From Dehalococcoidales bacterium (lineage in GTDB: Bacteria > Chloroflexota > Dehalococcoidia > Dehalococcoidales > UBA5760): DNA of 5,790 bases. Positions 1-5,790 of this stretch are shown here, piece by piece (position 1 is the first letter of the stretch; every line of letters starts with the position of its first letter). Made by a program: the position numbers and the translations under genes. The notes under the pieces were generated by a model that saw nothing but the letters and a program-made list of their open reading frames with translations, did not search any database and had not been told where the DNA came from. The stretch lies in NCBI GenBank assembly GCA_018399795.1, contig JAGYOC010000229.1:1-5790 (forward strand). Direction: 5' to 3'.

Positions 1-746
1 TCATTTACATCGTCATAACCTACAGCCAGTGCTTCTGATGTGAAAGTCGGACCCGAGCCTGTGTCGTTGGATTTATCACTTATTACCCTGCCGTCTTTGA
101 CCTCTACGATACGATCTGTATGTGATGCCACCGACCTGTCATGAGTAACCACGATAAATGTAGTGTGGAATCGCTCCTTTATATCCCGAAAAATTCCACA
201 GACCTTCTGGGTGGTGACCGAGTCCAGGTTGCCTGTGGGCTCATCGGCAAGTATAATCCGGGGGTTGTTCATCAGTGCCCGGGCGATGGCGGTCCTCTGC
301 TGTTCTCCGCCCGATATCTGTTGGGGCATCTTGTTTTCCAGCCTGAGAATCCCTACCATGTCGAGCAGGCTCCTGGCCCTTTCTTCAGCCTGTTTGGACG
401 CTCTGCTTTCCCGGATCAGGTGCGGCATCAAGACGTTTTCTTTTACGGTAAACTCCGGCAGAAGGTAGTGAAACTGGAATACGAAACCGATAGCGCTGTT
501 TCTAAGGCCGGCAAGCTGTTTTTTGTTCATGCTGGATACCGGCATGTCGTCTATGATTATCTCCCCACTGGTTGGTGTATCCAGGATTCCCATAATGTTC
601 ATCAGGGTGCTCTTGCCGCTCCCCGATTCACCAACTATCGCAATACAGGAGTTCGATTCGAAGCTCAGGTTGATGTCGAACAGCACCTGGTTTTCCGTTA
701 CCCCCGGATATATTTTGTTGACTTCCTCCAGTGCTATGGTAATCAT
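1..746 (-). CDS. ABC transporter ATP-binding protein, LolD/MacB type (3' end outside window)
   Basis: This is the ATPase subunit of an ABC exporter of the LolD/MacB/FtsE class, a cytoplasmic protein that would power the permease encoded just upstream. The reading frame is open from the ATG at 746 to the left edge, giving 248 codons without a stop. All nucleotide-binding motifs are present: Walker A GESGSGKST (residues 39-47), Q-loop glutamine in FVFQF (Q91), signature ISGGEQQR (144-151), Walker B IILADEP (164-170), D-loop GNLD (172-175) and switch histidine in VVTHD (H202). The signature has E where LSGGQ has Q, which is common in this class. The start is set by an AGAAGGA ribosome-binding site and lies one base after the permease stop codon, so the two are probably translationally coupled. 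The fold should end near residue 225, but the frame continues in a polar Ser/Thr/Asp-rich tail past the edge. The exported substrate cannot be told from sequence. Confidence 0.95.
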   Translation of the reverse strand, partial: MITIALEEVNKIYPGVTENQVLFDINLSFESNSCIAIVGESGSGKSTLMNIMGILDTPTSGEIIIDDMPVSSMNKKQLAGLRNSAIGFVFQFHYLLPEFTVKENVLMPHLIRESRASKQAEERARSLLDMVGILRLENKMPQQISGGEQQRTAIARALMNNPRIILADEPTGNLDSVTTQKVCGIFRDIKERFHTTFIVVTHDRSVASHTDRIVEVKDGRVISDKSNDTGSGPTFTSEALAVGYDDVN

Positions 747-747
747 T

Positions 748-1905
748 TTATCCTTCTCTTATTACCTCAACGGGGTTCAGTTTCAGAGAGCGCCGGGCCG
801 GTATTAAACCCGCCATGGTAGATGATATGACCGCTATCAGCCACGAACGGAGGATGAAATTATAGTCAATATACAGGTCTATTAAGGCGCCTTCAGGACC
901 TGCCGTGAAAAGGTTGAAGACGTAAAGTAATCCTAGGCCCAGTGCGATGCCGATTACCGAGCCAATAAGACCTATCAGTAGCCCCTGGAACACGAAAATA
1001 AGGCTCGCGTCACGGTCGAGTATTCCCATGGCCTTTAAAATGCCCAGCTGCCGTGATTTCTGTAGCACCGTGATTGACAGGACGCTGGAGATGGCTACCA
1101 CTACGGAAGCCAGTACTACAGCTTGGATAACGCTGCTGGATATGGTTTGTCCCTCCAGCCCGCTGAGTAGTTCTTCGTTCTGATCCTTCCAGTTACTTAT
1201 CTCCACATCTTCAATATCGATTAATTCTTCAATCCGGCGGGCAATTTTATCGGCATCGAAGAGCCGGTTCTCTTTTACAGTCATTACTATTTCGGAGGGC
1301 CTGTTACGGTAGCCCAGGAGGCGCTGTGCTGTAACCAGGTCGGCGATGATCCAGGCTTTGTTGATGCTCTCAACCCCAAGGTCGTAAAAACCCGATATCT
1401 CCATGATGTAAACGGTGCCGTCTGGCATTGTAACGGGCAGCTTGTCCCCCATATCTACGTCAAGCTCTTCTTTCAGATCCCTGCCGATCATGACCTGCTT
1501 TCTTGATTGTGCAGGATTACCCCGGTATATGGATTCGGAAATACCGTAGATACGGTCGGCACTGGGGAAGTCGAATCCCTTGATAATTACCGGCAGCGTA
1601 TTGTTATCATCGGGAACCAGGGCATTACCGGTTGCGGTAATGGCCACTTCTTCCAGCCCGTCGATGCCGTCAAGCTGGTAAATAATGTTACCGGCATTCT
1701 TGATGGTAGTGGCCTCATCGGAAGGGCGAATAGTTATCTGGGGTTGGTTGCCGATGGTGCTATCTACCAGGCTGATCTGCAGGCCGATGATCAGCAACCC
1801 AACGAATATCTGTACCGATACGGCGATTGCTATACCAAAAACGATTAACAGGGTTTGGCCTCTGCCGGATTTTAAAAATTTGGTTGCGATTTTGAGGGGG
1901 AGCAT
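748..1905 (-). CDS. ABC transporter permease, FtsX/LolC/MacB family
   Basis: This 385-residue inner-membrane permease is predicted to work with the ATPase encoded immediately downstream. The layout is that of the MacB/LolC/LolE class. It has a short cytoplasmic N-terminus, a first membrane segment at about residues 18-45, a large extracytoplasmic domain (about 46-255, MacB_PCD-like), and three C-terminal membrane segments at about 256-281, 304-333 and 350-369. The FtsX-type core is recognisable in SRQLGILKAMG (284-294) followed by a glycine-rich helix containing QGLLIGLIG. The C-terminus LKLNPVEVIREG is the usual family ending. The start at 1905 is backed by a strong GGAGGAAAGG site seven bases upstream. 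Members of this class move lipoproteins, peptides, lipids or drugs, or transmit mechanical signals. No outer-membrane or adaptor partner is visible here, so the substrate is unknown. The family call is secure and the role is inferred. Confidence 0.93.
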   Translation of the reverse strand: MLPLKIATKFLKSGRGQTLLIVFGIAIAVSVQIFVGLLIIGLQISLVDSTIGNQPQITIRPSDEATTIKNAGNIIYQLDGIDGLEEVAITATGNALVPDDNNTLPVIIKGFDFPSADRIYGISESIYRGNPAQSRKQVMIGRDLKEELDVDMGDKLPVTMPDGTVYIMEISGFYDLGVESINKAWIIADLVTAQRLLGYRNRPSEIVMTVKENRLFDADKIARRIEELIDIEDVEISNWKDQNEELLSGLEGQTISSSVIQAVVLASVVVAISSVLSITVLQKSRQLGILKAMGILDRDASLIFVFQGLLIGLIGSVIGIALGLGLLYVFNLFTAGPEGALIDLYIDYNFILRSWLIAVISSTMAGLIPARRSLKLNPVEVIREG

Positions 1906-1912
1906 CTATTAA

Positions 1913-1922
1913 CCTTTCCTCC
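1913..1922 (-). promoter_or_regulatory. Strong ribosome-binding site for the ABC permease
   Basis: Read on the minus strand this is GGAGGAAAGG, ending seven bases before the ATG at 1905. It is close to the ideal anti-16S match and decides that start. Confidence 0.8.
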
Positions 1923-2011
1923 ATAGCTGGAAGGAGAAATGCCGGTAAATTATGGTATGGAAGAATATATATGCTATATGGTAGTAGATATCGGTGCGCA
2001 AGTAAAGAAAT

Positions 2012-2026
2012 GGCTGGTTGGCAGCC
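2012..2026. terminator. Short inverted repeat downstream of the Rieske gene, possible weak terminator
   Basis: GGCTG (2012-2016) and CAGCC (2022-2026) can form a 5-bp stem with a 5-base loop. It lies 26 bases past the Rieske stop codon, in the 146-base gap before the permease gene. On the minus strand the stem is followed by ATTTCTTTA, a poor T tract, so intrinsic termination would be weak at best. If it works it would separate the Rieske gene from the ABC operon. The rest of the gap is AT-rich (about 1960-1980) and could hold the permease promoter, but I see no convincing -35/-10 pair. Confidence 0.25.
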
Positions 2027-2051
2027 TTGTTATTGCTGTAAGAGCGCCTTT

Positions 2052-2405
2052 TTAGAGATGAACGGTGATTTCGTTATCTTTGATGGTAACTCTGTAGTTC
2101 GGGATTGCTTTTGGGCTTCCCTGAAGCTTGCCGGTAAACCTGGGTGTGCCGGGCGGTTCGTGTATCCAACGCACAACTCTGCCGTCCCTGATATCGAATT
2201 GGGAACCGTGAAGTGGACAGGTAACCACGTTGCCCTCCAGTGTTCCCTGAGATAGTTTGCCTCCCAGGTGAGTGCAGCGGTTGCCGGTGACGTAGTAATT
2301 ACTCCCCACCCTGGCCAGCATCAGCTCAAGGCCGTTGATGGTGATCTCTTTCATTTCTCCATCTGCGATTCCCCCGGTATTTCCAGCTTTAAATGGCTTT
2401 GTCAT
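2052..2405 (-). CDS. Rieske [2Fe-2S] ferredoxin-like protein
   Basis: This is a small soluble electron-transfer protein of 117 residues, about the size of stand-alone Rieske ferredoxins (BphF type) and of NirD-like subunits. The cluster-binding motif is complete: C44-T-H46-LGG, then 16 residues, then C63-PLH66-GS. The spacing C-x-H-x16-C-x2-H is that of the Rieske domain, with two Cys and two His ligands. After it comes FDIRDGRVVRWIHEPP, the typical strand that follows the second ligand pair. There is no signal peptide or membrane anchor, which argues against a bc1/b6f Rieske subunit. The start is supported by a GAGGGG site five bases upstream. No oxygenase, reductase or nitrite reductase subunit is in the window, so its redox partner is unknown. 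Other possible roles are electron carrier to a ring-hydroxylating enzyme or a NirD-like accessory. The family is certain and the pathway is not. Confidence 0.93.
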   Translation of the reverse strand: MTKPFKAGNTGGIADGEMKEITINGLELMLARVGSNYYVTGNRCTHLGGKLSQGTLEGNVVTCPLHGSQFDIRDGRVVRWIHEPPGTPRFTGKLQGSPKAIPNYRVTIKDNEITVHL

Positions 2406-2476
2406 GTCAACCCCTCGTGTAGAATTACGTATATCACCTGGCTTGGTAGCTGTTAAAATAGCAATATTCAGGGTTA

Positions 2477-2505
2477 ATCCTATTCGAAATTGGCCGCTTT
2501 TTCAA
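2477..2505 (-). promoter_or_regulatory. Possible sigma70-type promoter for the Rieske gene
   Basis: On the minus strand, TTGAAA (2505-2500) and TAGGAT (2482-2477) are separated by 17 bases. The -35 matches the consensus at 5 of 6 positions and the -10 at 4 of 6. Transcription would start near 2470 and give a leader of about 65 bases before the Rieske ATG. This is judged by eye only; other AT-rich hexamers nearer the gene could serve instead. Confidence 0.35.
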
Positions 2506-2515
2506 GACGGCTCTA

Positions 2516-2543
2516 TTGACCACCATTCTAACGGGATTATATT
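2516..2543 (+). promoter_or_regulatory. Probable sigma70-type promoter for the kinase gene
   Basis: TTGACC (2516-2521) and TATATT (2538-2543) are 16 bases apart, each matching the consensus at 5 of 6 positions. TATTAT at 2540-2545 is an equally good -10 with an 18-base spacer. Either would start transcription near 2550 and leave a leader of about 40 bases before the ATG at 2592. It lies back to back with the Rieske promoter candidate, as expected for a divergent pair. Confidence 0.5.
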
Positions 2544-2591
2544 ATTTAGGTCGGATGTACCGAAGATGGTATCAAAAGATGGTGACGGATA

Positions 2592-3224
2592 ATGGCTGAA
2601 TACGGGGAAGCGTGGCCGGCAATTCTGCTGTTGGGACCCAGCGGATGCGGTAAGACCCCGCTCGGGAACATGCTGGAAACAAAGGGGCTTCGGGATATGG
2701 GGTTCCGGCACTTTGATTTCGGAAAGACACTCAGGAAAGCTGTCGGTAAGGGTAGAGGGTTGTTAACCGATGAAGAAAGGATCGTGGTCAAGAAACTGCT
2801 TGAGAGAGGTGCCCTTTTTGAGGATGAGCACTTCCCCATCGTCAGCAAGCTGCTGGCGGGTTTTATCGCTGAAGCGGGTACAGGTGCAGATAGCGTTATC
2901 ATTCTCAACGGCCTGCCCAGGCATATCGGGCAAGCCAGGGCGATTGAGGGAACGGCAATGGTGCGGGCGGTGGTAAGCCTCGATTGTACTCCTGATATTG
3001 CCTGGGAAAGGGTTAATACCAACGCCGGTGGCGACCGGCATGGCCGTAGTGACGATACCATGGAGCAGGTCAGATACAGGTTCAGAGTATTCCGGCAAAG
3101 GACGGCACCGCTGGTTGAACACTATCGCAGGTGCGGTGTACCCGTGGTCAGCCTGGATGTAAAGAAAGAAACAACCGCCGGGGACATGCACGCGTTTCTT
3201 GAAGCCAGATATCCCCTCTGGTAA
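2592..3224 (+). CDS. Adenylate-kinase-like nucleoside monophosphate kinase, short lid
   Basis: This 210-residue P-loop protein resembles the adenylate kinase / UMP-CMP kinase family, which transfers phosphate from ATP to a nucleoside monophosphate in the cytoplasm. The Walker A loop is GPSGCGKT (residues 15-22). NGLPRHIGQA (106-115) corresponds to the family DGFPRTxxQA segment, with R110 conserved. RHGRSDD (149-155), followed by R161 and R163 and then QRTAPLVEHY (169-178), corresponds to the family GRxDD and TxPLxxYY region. The lid is short, as in AK1 and UMP/CMP kinases, with no zinc cysteines. Several positions are unusual. The P-loop lacks the GxPGxGKG pattern, and the usual STGD motif of the monophosphate site is replaced by DFGK (42-45). 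The substrate is therefore uncertain. The start is supported by GGTGA six bases upstream. It is the only plus-strand gene, probably monocistronic. Fold membership is likely; identity as a true adenylate kinase is doubtful. Confidence 0.8.
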   Translation: MAEYGEAWPAILLLGPSGCGKTPLGNMLETKGLRDMGFRHFDFGKTLRKAVGKGRGLLTDEERIVVKKLLERGALFEDEHFPIVSKLLAGFIAEAGTGADSVIILNGLPRHIGQARAIEGTAMVRAVVSLDCTPDIAWERVNTNAGGDRHGRSDDTMEQVRYRFRVFRQRTAPLVEHYRRCGVPVVSLDVKKETTAGDMHAFLEARYPLW

Positions 3225-3234
3225 CGGGGGTTTT
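3213..3234 (+). terminator. Weak terminator-like hairpin after the kinase gene
   Basis: CCCC (3213-3216) can pair with GGGG (3226-3229) across a 9-base loop, and GTTTTG follows. It overlaps the kinase stop codon and lies in the 16-base gap between the convergent kinase and proA genes. The stem is short and the T run is only four bases, so function is uncertain. Confidence 0.25.
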
Positions 3235-3240
3235 GTAATG

Positions 3241-4515
3241 CTAGGGTCGTACCTGTCCGCTGCCGAAGATAATCCATTTATAGGAAGTCAGTTCCCTCAG
3301 TCCCAGCGGGCCACGGGCGTGCATCTTCTGAGTGCTTATGCCTACCTCAGCTCCTAGCCCGAACTGGCTGCCGTCGGTGAAGCGTGTGCTCGCGTTTACA
3401 TATACGCAGGCTGCATCTACCTCGTTGAGAAATCGCATTGCCTGCCGGTATCCTTCCGTAATGATGGCTTCGGAATGGCCGGAACCGTAGCGCTGGATAT
3501 GTTCCAGTGCTTCGTCCAGCGAGCCCACTACCCTTATTGCGGCAACCAGTGAGAGAAATTCCCTGCCCCAGTCCTCTTCCGTAGCCGGGACAACCCCCGG
3601 CGAGCCATGCTGTTTCAGAATCTTCAGGGCCTGCTCGTCGCACCGTATCTCAACTCCTGCCCTGGCCCATTCGGATGCCAGCAACGGCAGGTAGCTATCG
3701 GCTACATCCCGGTGGACAAGCAGGGTATCAAGAGCATTGCATACCGTGGGACGCTGTACCTTGGCGTTGTAGGCGATTGCCACCGCCTGGTCCAGGTTGG
3801 CACTGCTGTCTATATAGGTGTGGCAGACACCGATTCCACCGCTGACCACGGGCATGGTCGCATTGTCGTTGACGAATTTTATCAATCCGCCCCCCCCGCG
3901 GGGAACGATGAGGTCAATGATACCGTTCATTTCGAGCATCTGGTTGACCAGTGTCCGGTCGGTGTTCTCGATGAACTGTACCGCGCCATCGGGTATCCCG
4001 GCCCGGTAGGCTCCCCGCTGTACAACATCTGCCAGAGTGGCGGAGGAGTGGATGGCTTCTTTACCTCCCCTCAAAATAATGGCATTACCTGATTTCAAAC
4101 AGAGGCTGGCGATATCTATGGTAACATTGGGTCTACTTTCGTAGATTGCCCCGATTACTCCCAGAGGTACTCTTTTCCTGCCTAGCTGGAGGCCGTTGGG
4201 CAGGGTACGCATATCGAACACTTCACCCACCGGGTCAAGAAGAGCTGCCACGGAGAGCACGTCCCTGGAGATAGCCTCGATTCGTTCCCCGGAGAGCATC
4301 AAACGGTCCAGCATGGCCGCCCCCATCCCCGATTCCTTACCCGCCTGATAATCTATGCCATTGGCTTCGAGTATTTCATCCCTTCTGGCCAGAAGGTCGT
4401 CGGCAATATTACATAAAGCGCGGTTTTTTATCTCTGTGGATATATATGCCATACGTCGGGAGGCCGCCTTGGCTGCCTTACCCTTAGTTTCCAGTTCTTC
4501 ATTGGGGGATTTCAT
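3241..4515 (-). CDS. proA: Gamma-glutamyl phosphate reductase
   Basis: ProA reduces L-glutamyl 5-phosphate with NADPH to glutamate 5-semialdehyde, the second step of proline synthesis, in the cytoplasm. The 424-residue length is normal for the family (E. coli about 417). Hallmarks seen are VPLGVIGAIYESRPNVT (116-132) in the cofactor-binding domain and IVPRGGGGLI (203-212). GGIGVCHTYID (226-236) is also present, as is the catalytic cysteine C259 in QRPTVCNALDTLLVH. The family C-terminal signature FGLGAEVGISTQKMHARGPLGL is followed by TSYKWIIFG. The start is fixed by a GGAGGT ribosome-binding site five bases upstream of the ATG. It follows the 88-residue gene by 44 bases and proB by about 330 bases on the same strand, which fits a proline operon. 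A run of eight C (plus strand 3890-3897) encodes part of the GGGG stretch. All key residues are intact. The identification is very secure. Confidence 0.98.
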   Translation of the reverse strand: MKSPNEELETKGKAAKAASRRMAYISTEIKNRALCNIADDLLARRDEILEANGIDYQAGKESGMGAAMLDRLMLSGERIEAISRDVLSVAALLDPVGEVFDMRTLPNGLQLGRKRVPLGVIGAIYESRPNVTIDIASLCLKSGNAIILRGGKEAIHSSATLADVVQRGAYRAGIPDGAVQFIENTDRTLVNQMLEMNGIIDLIVPRGGGGLIKFVNDNATMPVVSGGIGVCHTYIDSSANLDQAVAIAYNAKVQRPTVCNALDTLLVHRDVADSYLPLLASEWARAGVEIRCDEQALKILKQHGSPGVVPATEEDWGREFLSLVAAIRVVGSLDEALEHIQRYGSGHSEAIITEGYRQAMRFLNEVDAACVYVNASTRFTDGSQFGLGAEVGISTQKMHARGPLGLRELTSYKWIIFGSGQVRP

Positions 4516-4520
4516 ATTTT

Positions 4521-4526
4521 ACCTCC
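4521..4526 (-). promoter_or_regulatory. Ribosome-binding site of proA
   Basis: Read on the minus strand this is GGAGGT, five bases before the ATG at 4515 and inside a purine-rich run GGGAGGGAGGT. It fixes the proA start and suggests strong translation. Confidence 0.75.
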
Positions 4527-4534
4527 CTCCCGTT

Positions 4535-4551
4535 CCGGCAGTATTTGCCGG
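4535..4551. repeat. Perfect inverted repeat (hairpin) upstream of proA
   Basis: CCGGCA (4535-4540) and TGCCGG (4546-4551) form a perfect 6-bp GC-rich stem around a 5-base loop. It lies in the 44-base gap between the 88-residue gene and proA, and ends eight bases from the proA ribosome-binding site in the mRNA sense. On the plus strand TTTT follows, but no plus-strand gene precedes it. On the minus strand there is no T tract after the stem. In the operon mRNA it would be an intercistronic hairpin that could affect RNA stability or ProA translation; this role is inferred. Confidence 0.6.
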
Positions 4552-4559
4552 TTTTGTGC

Positions 4560-4826
4560 CTATCCAAGCTGACCACGGCCCTTGAACTGGTAGTGGTATA
4601 GCGGTGGAGTACCGCTTACCGCACGGTTGACCCTTTTCCGCAGGGTACACCTGCCCTTGCGTCCGTCTTCCAGTTCAAGGACGTAACCGTCGCCGTCGTC
4701 GAGCCGCCGGTACTCCCGGAGTATCAGTTCTCCCCACCAGTTAACCGGTGATTCGTCGTGAAACCGGTAGTCCACCTTGACAATAAGCTGACCGTCTGCC
4801 ATGTGGTATAGTTTGCCAATGTCCAT
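4560..4826 (-). CDS. Small protein of unknown function between proB and proA
   Basis: I do not recognise this 88-residue protein. It is likely real: it lies on the proline-operon strand, starts 19 bases after the proB stop codon, has an AGAGGT ribosome-binding site nine bases before its ATG, and fills the space before proA. There is no signal peptide, membrane segment or metal-binding cysteine pair (one Cys, C60). The pattern of alternating hydrophobic and charged residues suggests a small beta-rich fold. Notable stretches are NWWGELILREYRRLDDGD (29-46) and LEDGRKGRCTLRKRV (52-66), the latter strongly basic. An internal ATG at residue 9 has no ribosome-binding site, so the longer start is preferred. 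It could bind nucleic acid or act on the proline enzymes, but nothing in the sequence proves either. Confidence 0.75.
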   Translation of the reverse strand: MDIGKLYHMADGQLIVKVDYRFHDESPVNWWGELILREYRRLDDGDGYVLELEDGRKGRCTLRKRVNRAVSGTPPLYHYQFKGRGQLG

Positions 4827-4845
4827 TGTTTGTTTACCTCTCTTT

Positions 4846-5790
4846 CTAAATCAAAACCAGGTTGTTTCGATGGACTACTTCGGAGCCGTAGTCGTAGCTG
4901 AGCAAGGCGGCAATCTTTCTGGAATGAGCCCCCTTGATGATACCGATTTCCTCGGAGCTGTAGCTGGTAATACCGCAGCCCAGGTGGTGGCTATCGCTAT
5001 CGTAGATGTTGACGATGTCGCCCCGCTCAAATTTGCCTTCACCCCGCTCGATACCGGCGGCAAGCAGGCTTCCCCGCTTCCGTAATGCCGTGGCTGCCCC
5101 CGTATCCACTATAAGCTTACCACGTGTAGAGAGACCGCTAAGCATCCAGCGCTGCCGGCTCTCCAGCTTGCTGGCTGCAGATCGAAATCTTGTACCGATT
5201 GTCTCGCCACCGGCAAGCCGGGTAATAACATCCGGTTCTCTTCCGTTGGCGATCACCAGGTCTACACCGGAAGCAGTGGCCAGCCGGGCGGCCTCTATCT
5301 TGGTTTTCATACCCCCGGTGGCCAGACTGTTGGAAGTGCCGTATGCCAGGCTCTCGACCCTTTCATCTATGCTTTTGACCACCGGAATCAATTCTGCTTC
5401 CGGGTTGCTACGGGGGTCTGCTGTGTATAGCCCGGCTATGTCAGAAAGTATTATTAATATGTCGGCATCCACAAGATTGGCTACCATGGCGGAAAGGTTA
5501 TCGTTATCACCAAAAACTGCTCCTCTTATTTCATCCACGGCCACCACGTCGTTCTCGTTAACGATCGGTATTGCGCGAAGCTCGAGCAGCGCGAGCAGGG
5601 TATTGCGTGCGTTGAGGTAACCGGCACGTTCGGACAGGTCGGATTTAGCCAGCAGTGCCTGAGCTACCGTGATACCATAATTTTGAAAAAGCCGGTTATA
5701 TACCTGCATAAGGTGGCTCTGTCCCACCGAAGCCAGGACCTGTCGGTAGGGTATCCCCTTTATTCTGCGGGAGATTCCCAGGCGGTATTT
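4846..5790 (-). CDS. proB: Glutamate 5-kinase, N-terminus outside window
   Basis: ProB phosphorylates L-glutamate with ATP to glutamyl 5-phosphate, the first and usually proline-inhibited step of proline synthesis. The frame is open to the right edge, giving 314 residues in the window. About 60 N-terminal residues, including the first part of the kinase domain, are missing. The amino-acid kinase domain shows VGQSHLMQ (22-29), [10 protein letters not shown] (75-84), FGDNDNLSA (93-101), [17 protein letters not shown] (115-131) and [12 protein letters not shown] (157-168). The last 90 or so residues (about 224-314) form a C-terminal PUA domain, as in E. coli ProB. The in-frame GTG at 5727 and ATG at 5709 are internal codons, not starts, because conserved family sequence continues upstream of both. 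It is followed at 19 bases by the small gene and then proA. The identification is very secure. Confidence 0.97.
   Translation of the reverse strand, partial: KYRLGISRRIKGIPYRQVLASVGQSHLMQVYNRLFQNYGITVAQALLAKSDLSERAGYLNARNTLLALLELRAIPIVNENDVVAVDEIRGAVFGDNDNLSAMVANLVDADILIILSDIAGLYTADPRSNPEAELIPVVKSIDERVESLAYGTSNSLATGGMKTKIEAARLATASGVDLVIANGREPDVITRLAGGETIGTRFRSAASKLESRQRWMLSGLSTRGKLIVDTGAATALRKRGSLLAAGIERGEGKFERGDIVNIYDSDSHHLGCGITSYSSEEIGIIKGAHSRKIAALLSYDYGSEVVHRNNLVLI

Noticed and set aside
141..821. Open plus-strand frame of 226 codons
   Set aside because: It lies antisense to the ABC ATPase, whose frame carries every nucleotide-binding motif, and it also overlaps the permease 3' end. Its translation shows no recognisable domain.
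1960..1985. AT-rich TATATATGCTATATG stretch upstream of the permease as a definite promoter
   Set aside because: It contains -10-like hexamers but no -35 at proper spacing better than 3-4 of 6 matches, so it is not called as a feature.
2546..3191. Two minus-strand open frames (2546-3061 and 2763-3191)
   Set aside because: Both are antisense to the kinase gene, which has a promoter, ribosome-binding site and family motifs. Their translations are low-complexity or featureless.
3607..4092. Open plus-strand frame of 161 codons
   Set aside because: It is antisense to the secure proA coding region, with no family resemblance.
5006..5620. Open plus-strand frame of 204 codons
   Set aside because: It is antisense to proB and has the Ser/Arg/Leu-rich composition typical of a reverse-strand shadow.
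500..5650. Frequent TACCGGC/GCCGGTA words across the window
   Set aside because: Most fall inside coding sequence at irregular spacing and fit codon preference; I see no ordered repeat or array.
5709..5727. GTG at 5727 or ATG at 5709 as the start of proB
   Set aside because: Conserved glutamate 5-kinase sequence continues upstream in frame to the window edge, so the true start lies outside.

Overview
The window looks like an ordinary bacterial chromosome segment, densely packed and of moderate GC. Shine-Dalgarno sites are clear, all starts visible in the window are ATG, and there are no mobile elements, CRISPR arrays, tRNAs or rRNAs. I cannot name the organism firmly. Gene content and protein style would fit an anaerobic, free-living bacterium such as a Dehalococcoidia-like Chloroflexota, but that is a low-confidence impression and not a sequence match.

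Layout from left to right. Positions 1-1905 (minus strand) hold a two-gene ABC exporter module of the LolCDE/MacB type. The permease (1905-748) comes first in transcription. The ATPase follows after a single base (746 to beyond the left edge). Positions 2052-2405 (minus) encode a small stand-alone Rieske [2Fe-2S] ferredoxin. Positions 2406-2591 form a divergent promoter region. Positions 2592-3224 (plus), the only plus-strand gene, encode a nucleoside-monophosphate-kinase-like P-loop protein with a short lid. It converges, with a 16-base gap, on the minus-strand proline cluster: proA (4515-3241), an unknown 88-residue gene (4826-4560), and proB, which enters from the right edge and ends at 4846.

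How the genes work together. ProB (glutamate 5-kinase) and ProA (gamma-glutamyl phosphate reductase) catalyse the first two steps of proline synthesis from glutamate. The small unknown gene sits between them on the same strand with short gaps (19 and 44 bases), so the three are probably co-transcribed as proB-orf88-proA. A perfect 6-bp hairpin lies just upstream of the proA ribosome-binding site. The permease and ATPase would form one membrane complex. The Rieske protein and the kinase have no obvious partner in the window.

I saw no clearly new multi-gene system. The points most worth a second look are the small gene inside the proBA operon, the intercistronic hairpin before proA, the divergent nucleotide-binding motifs of the kinase, and the C-terminal tail of the ABC ATPase.
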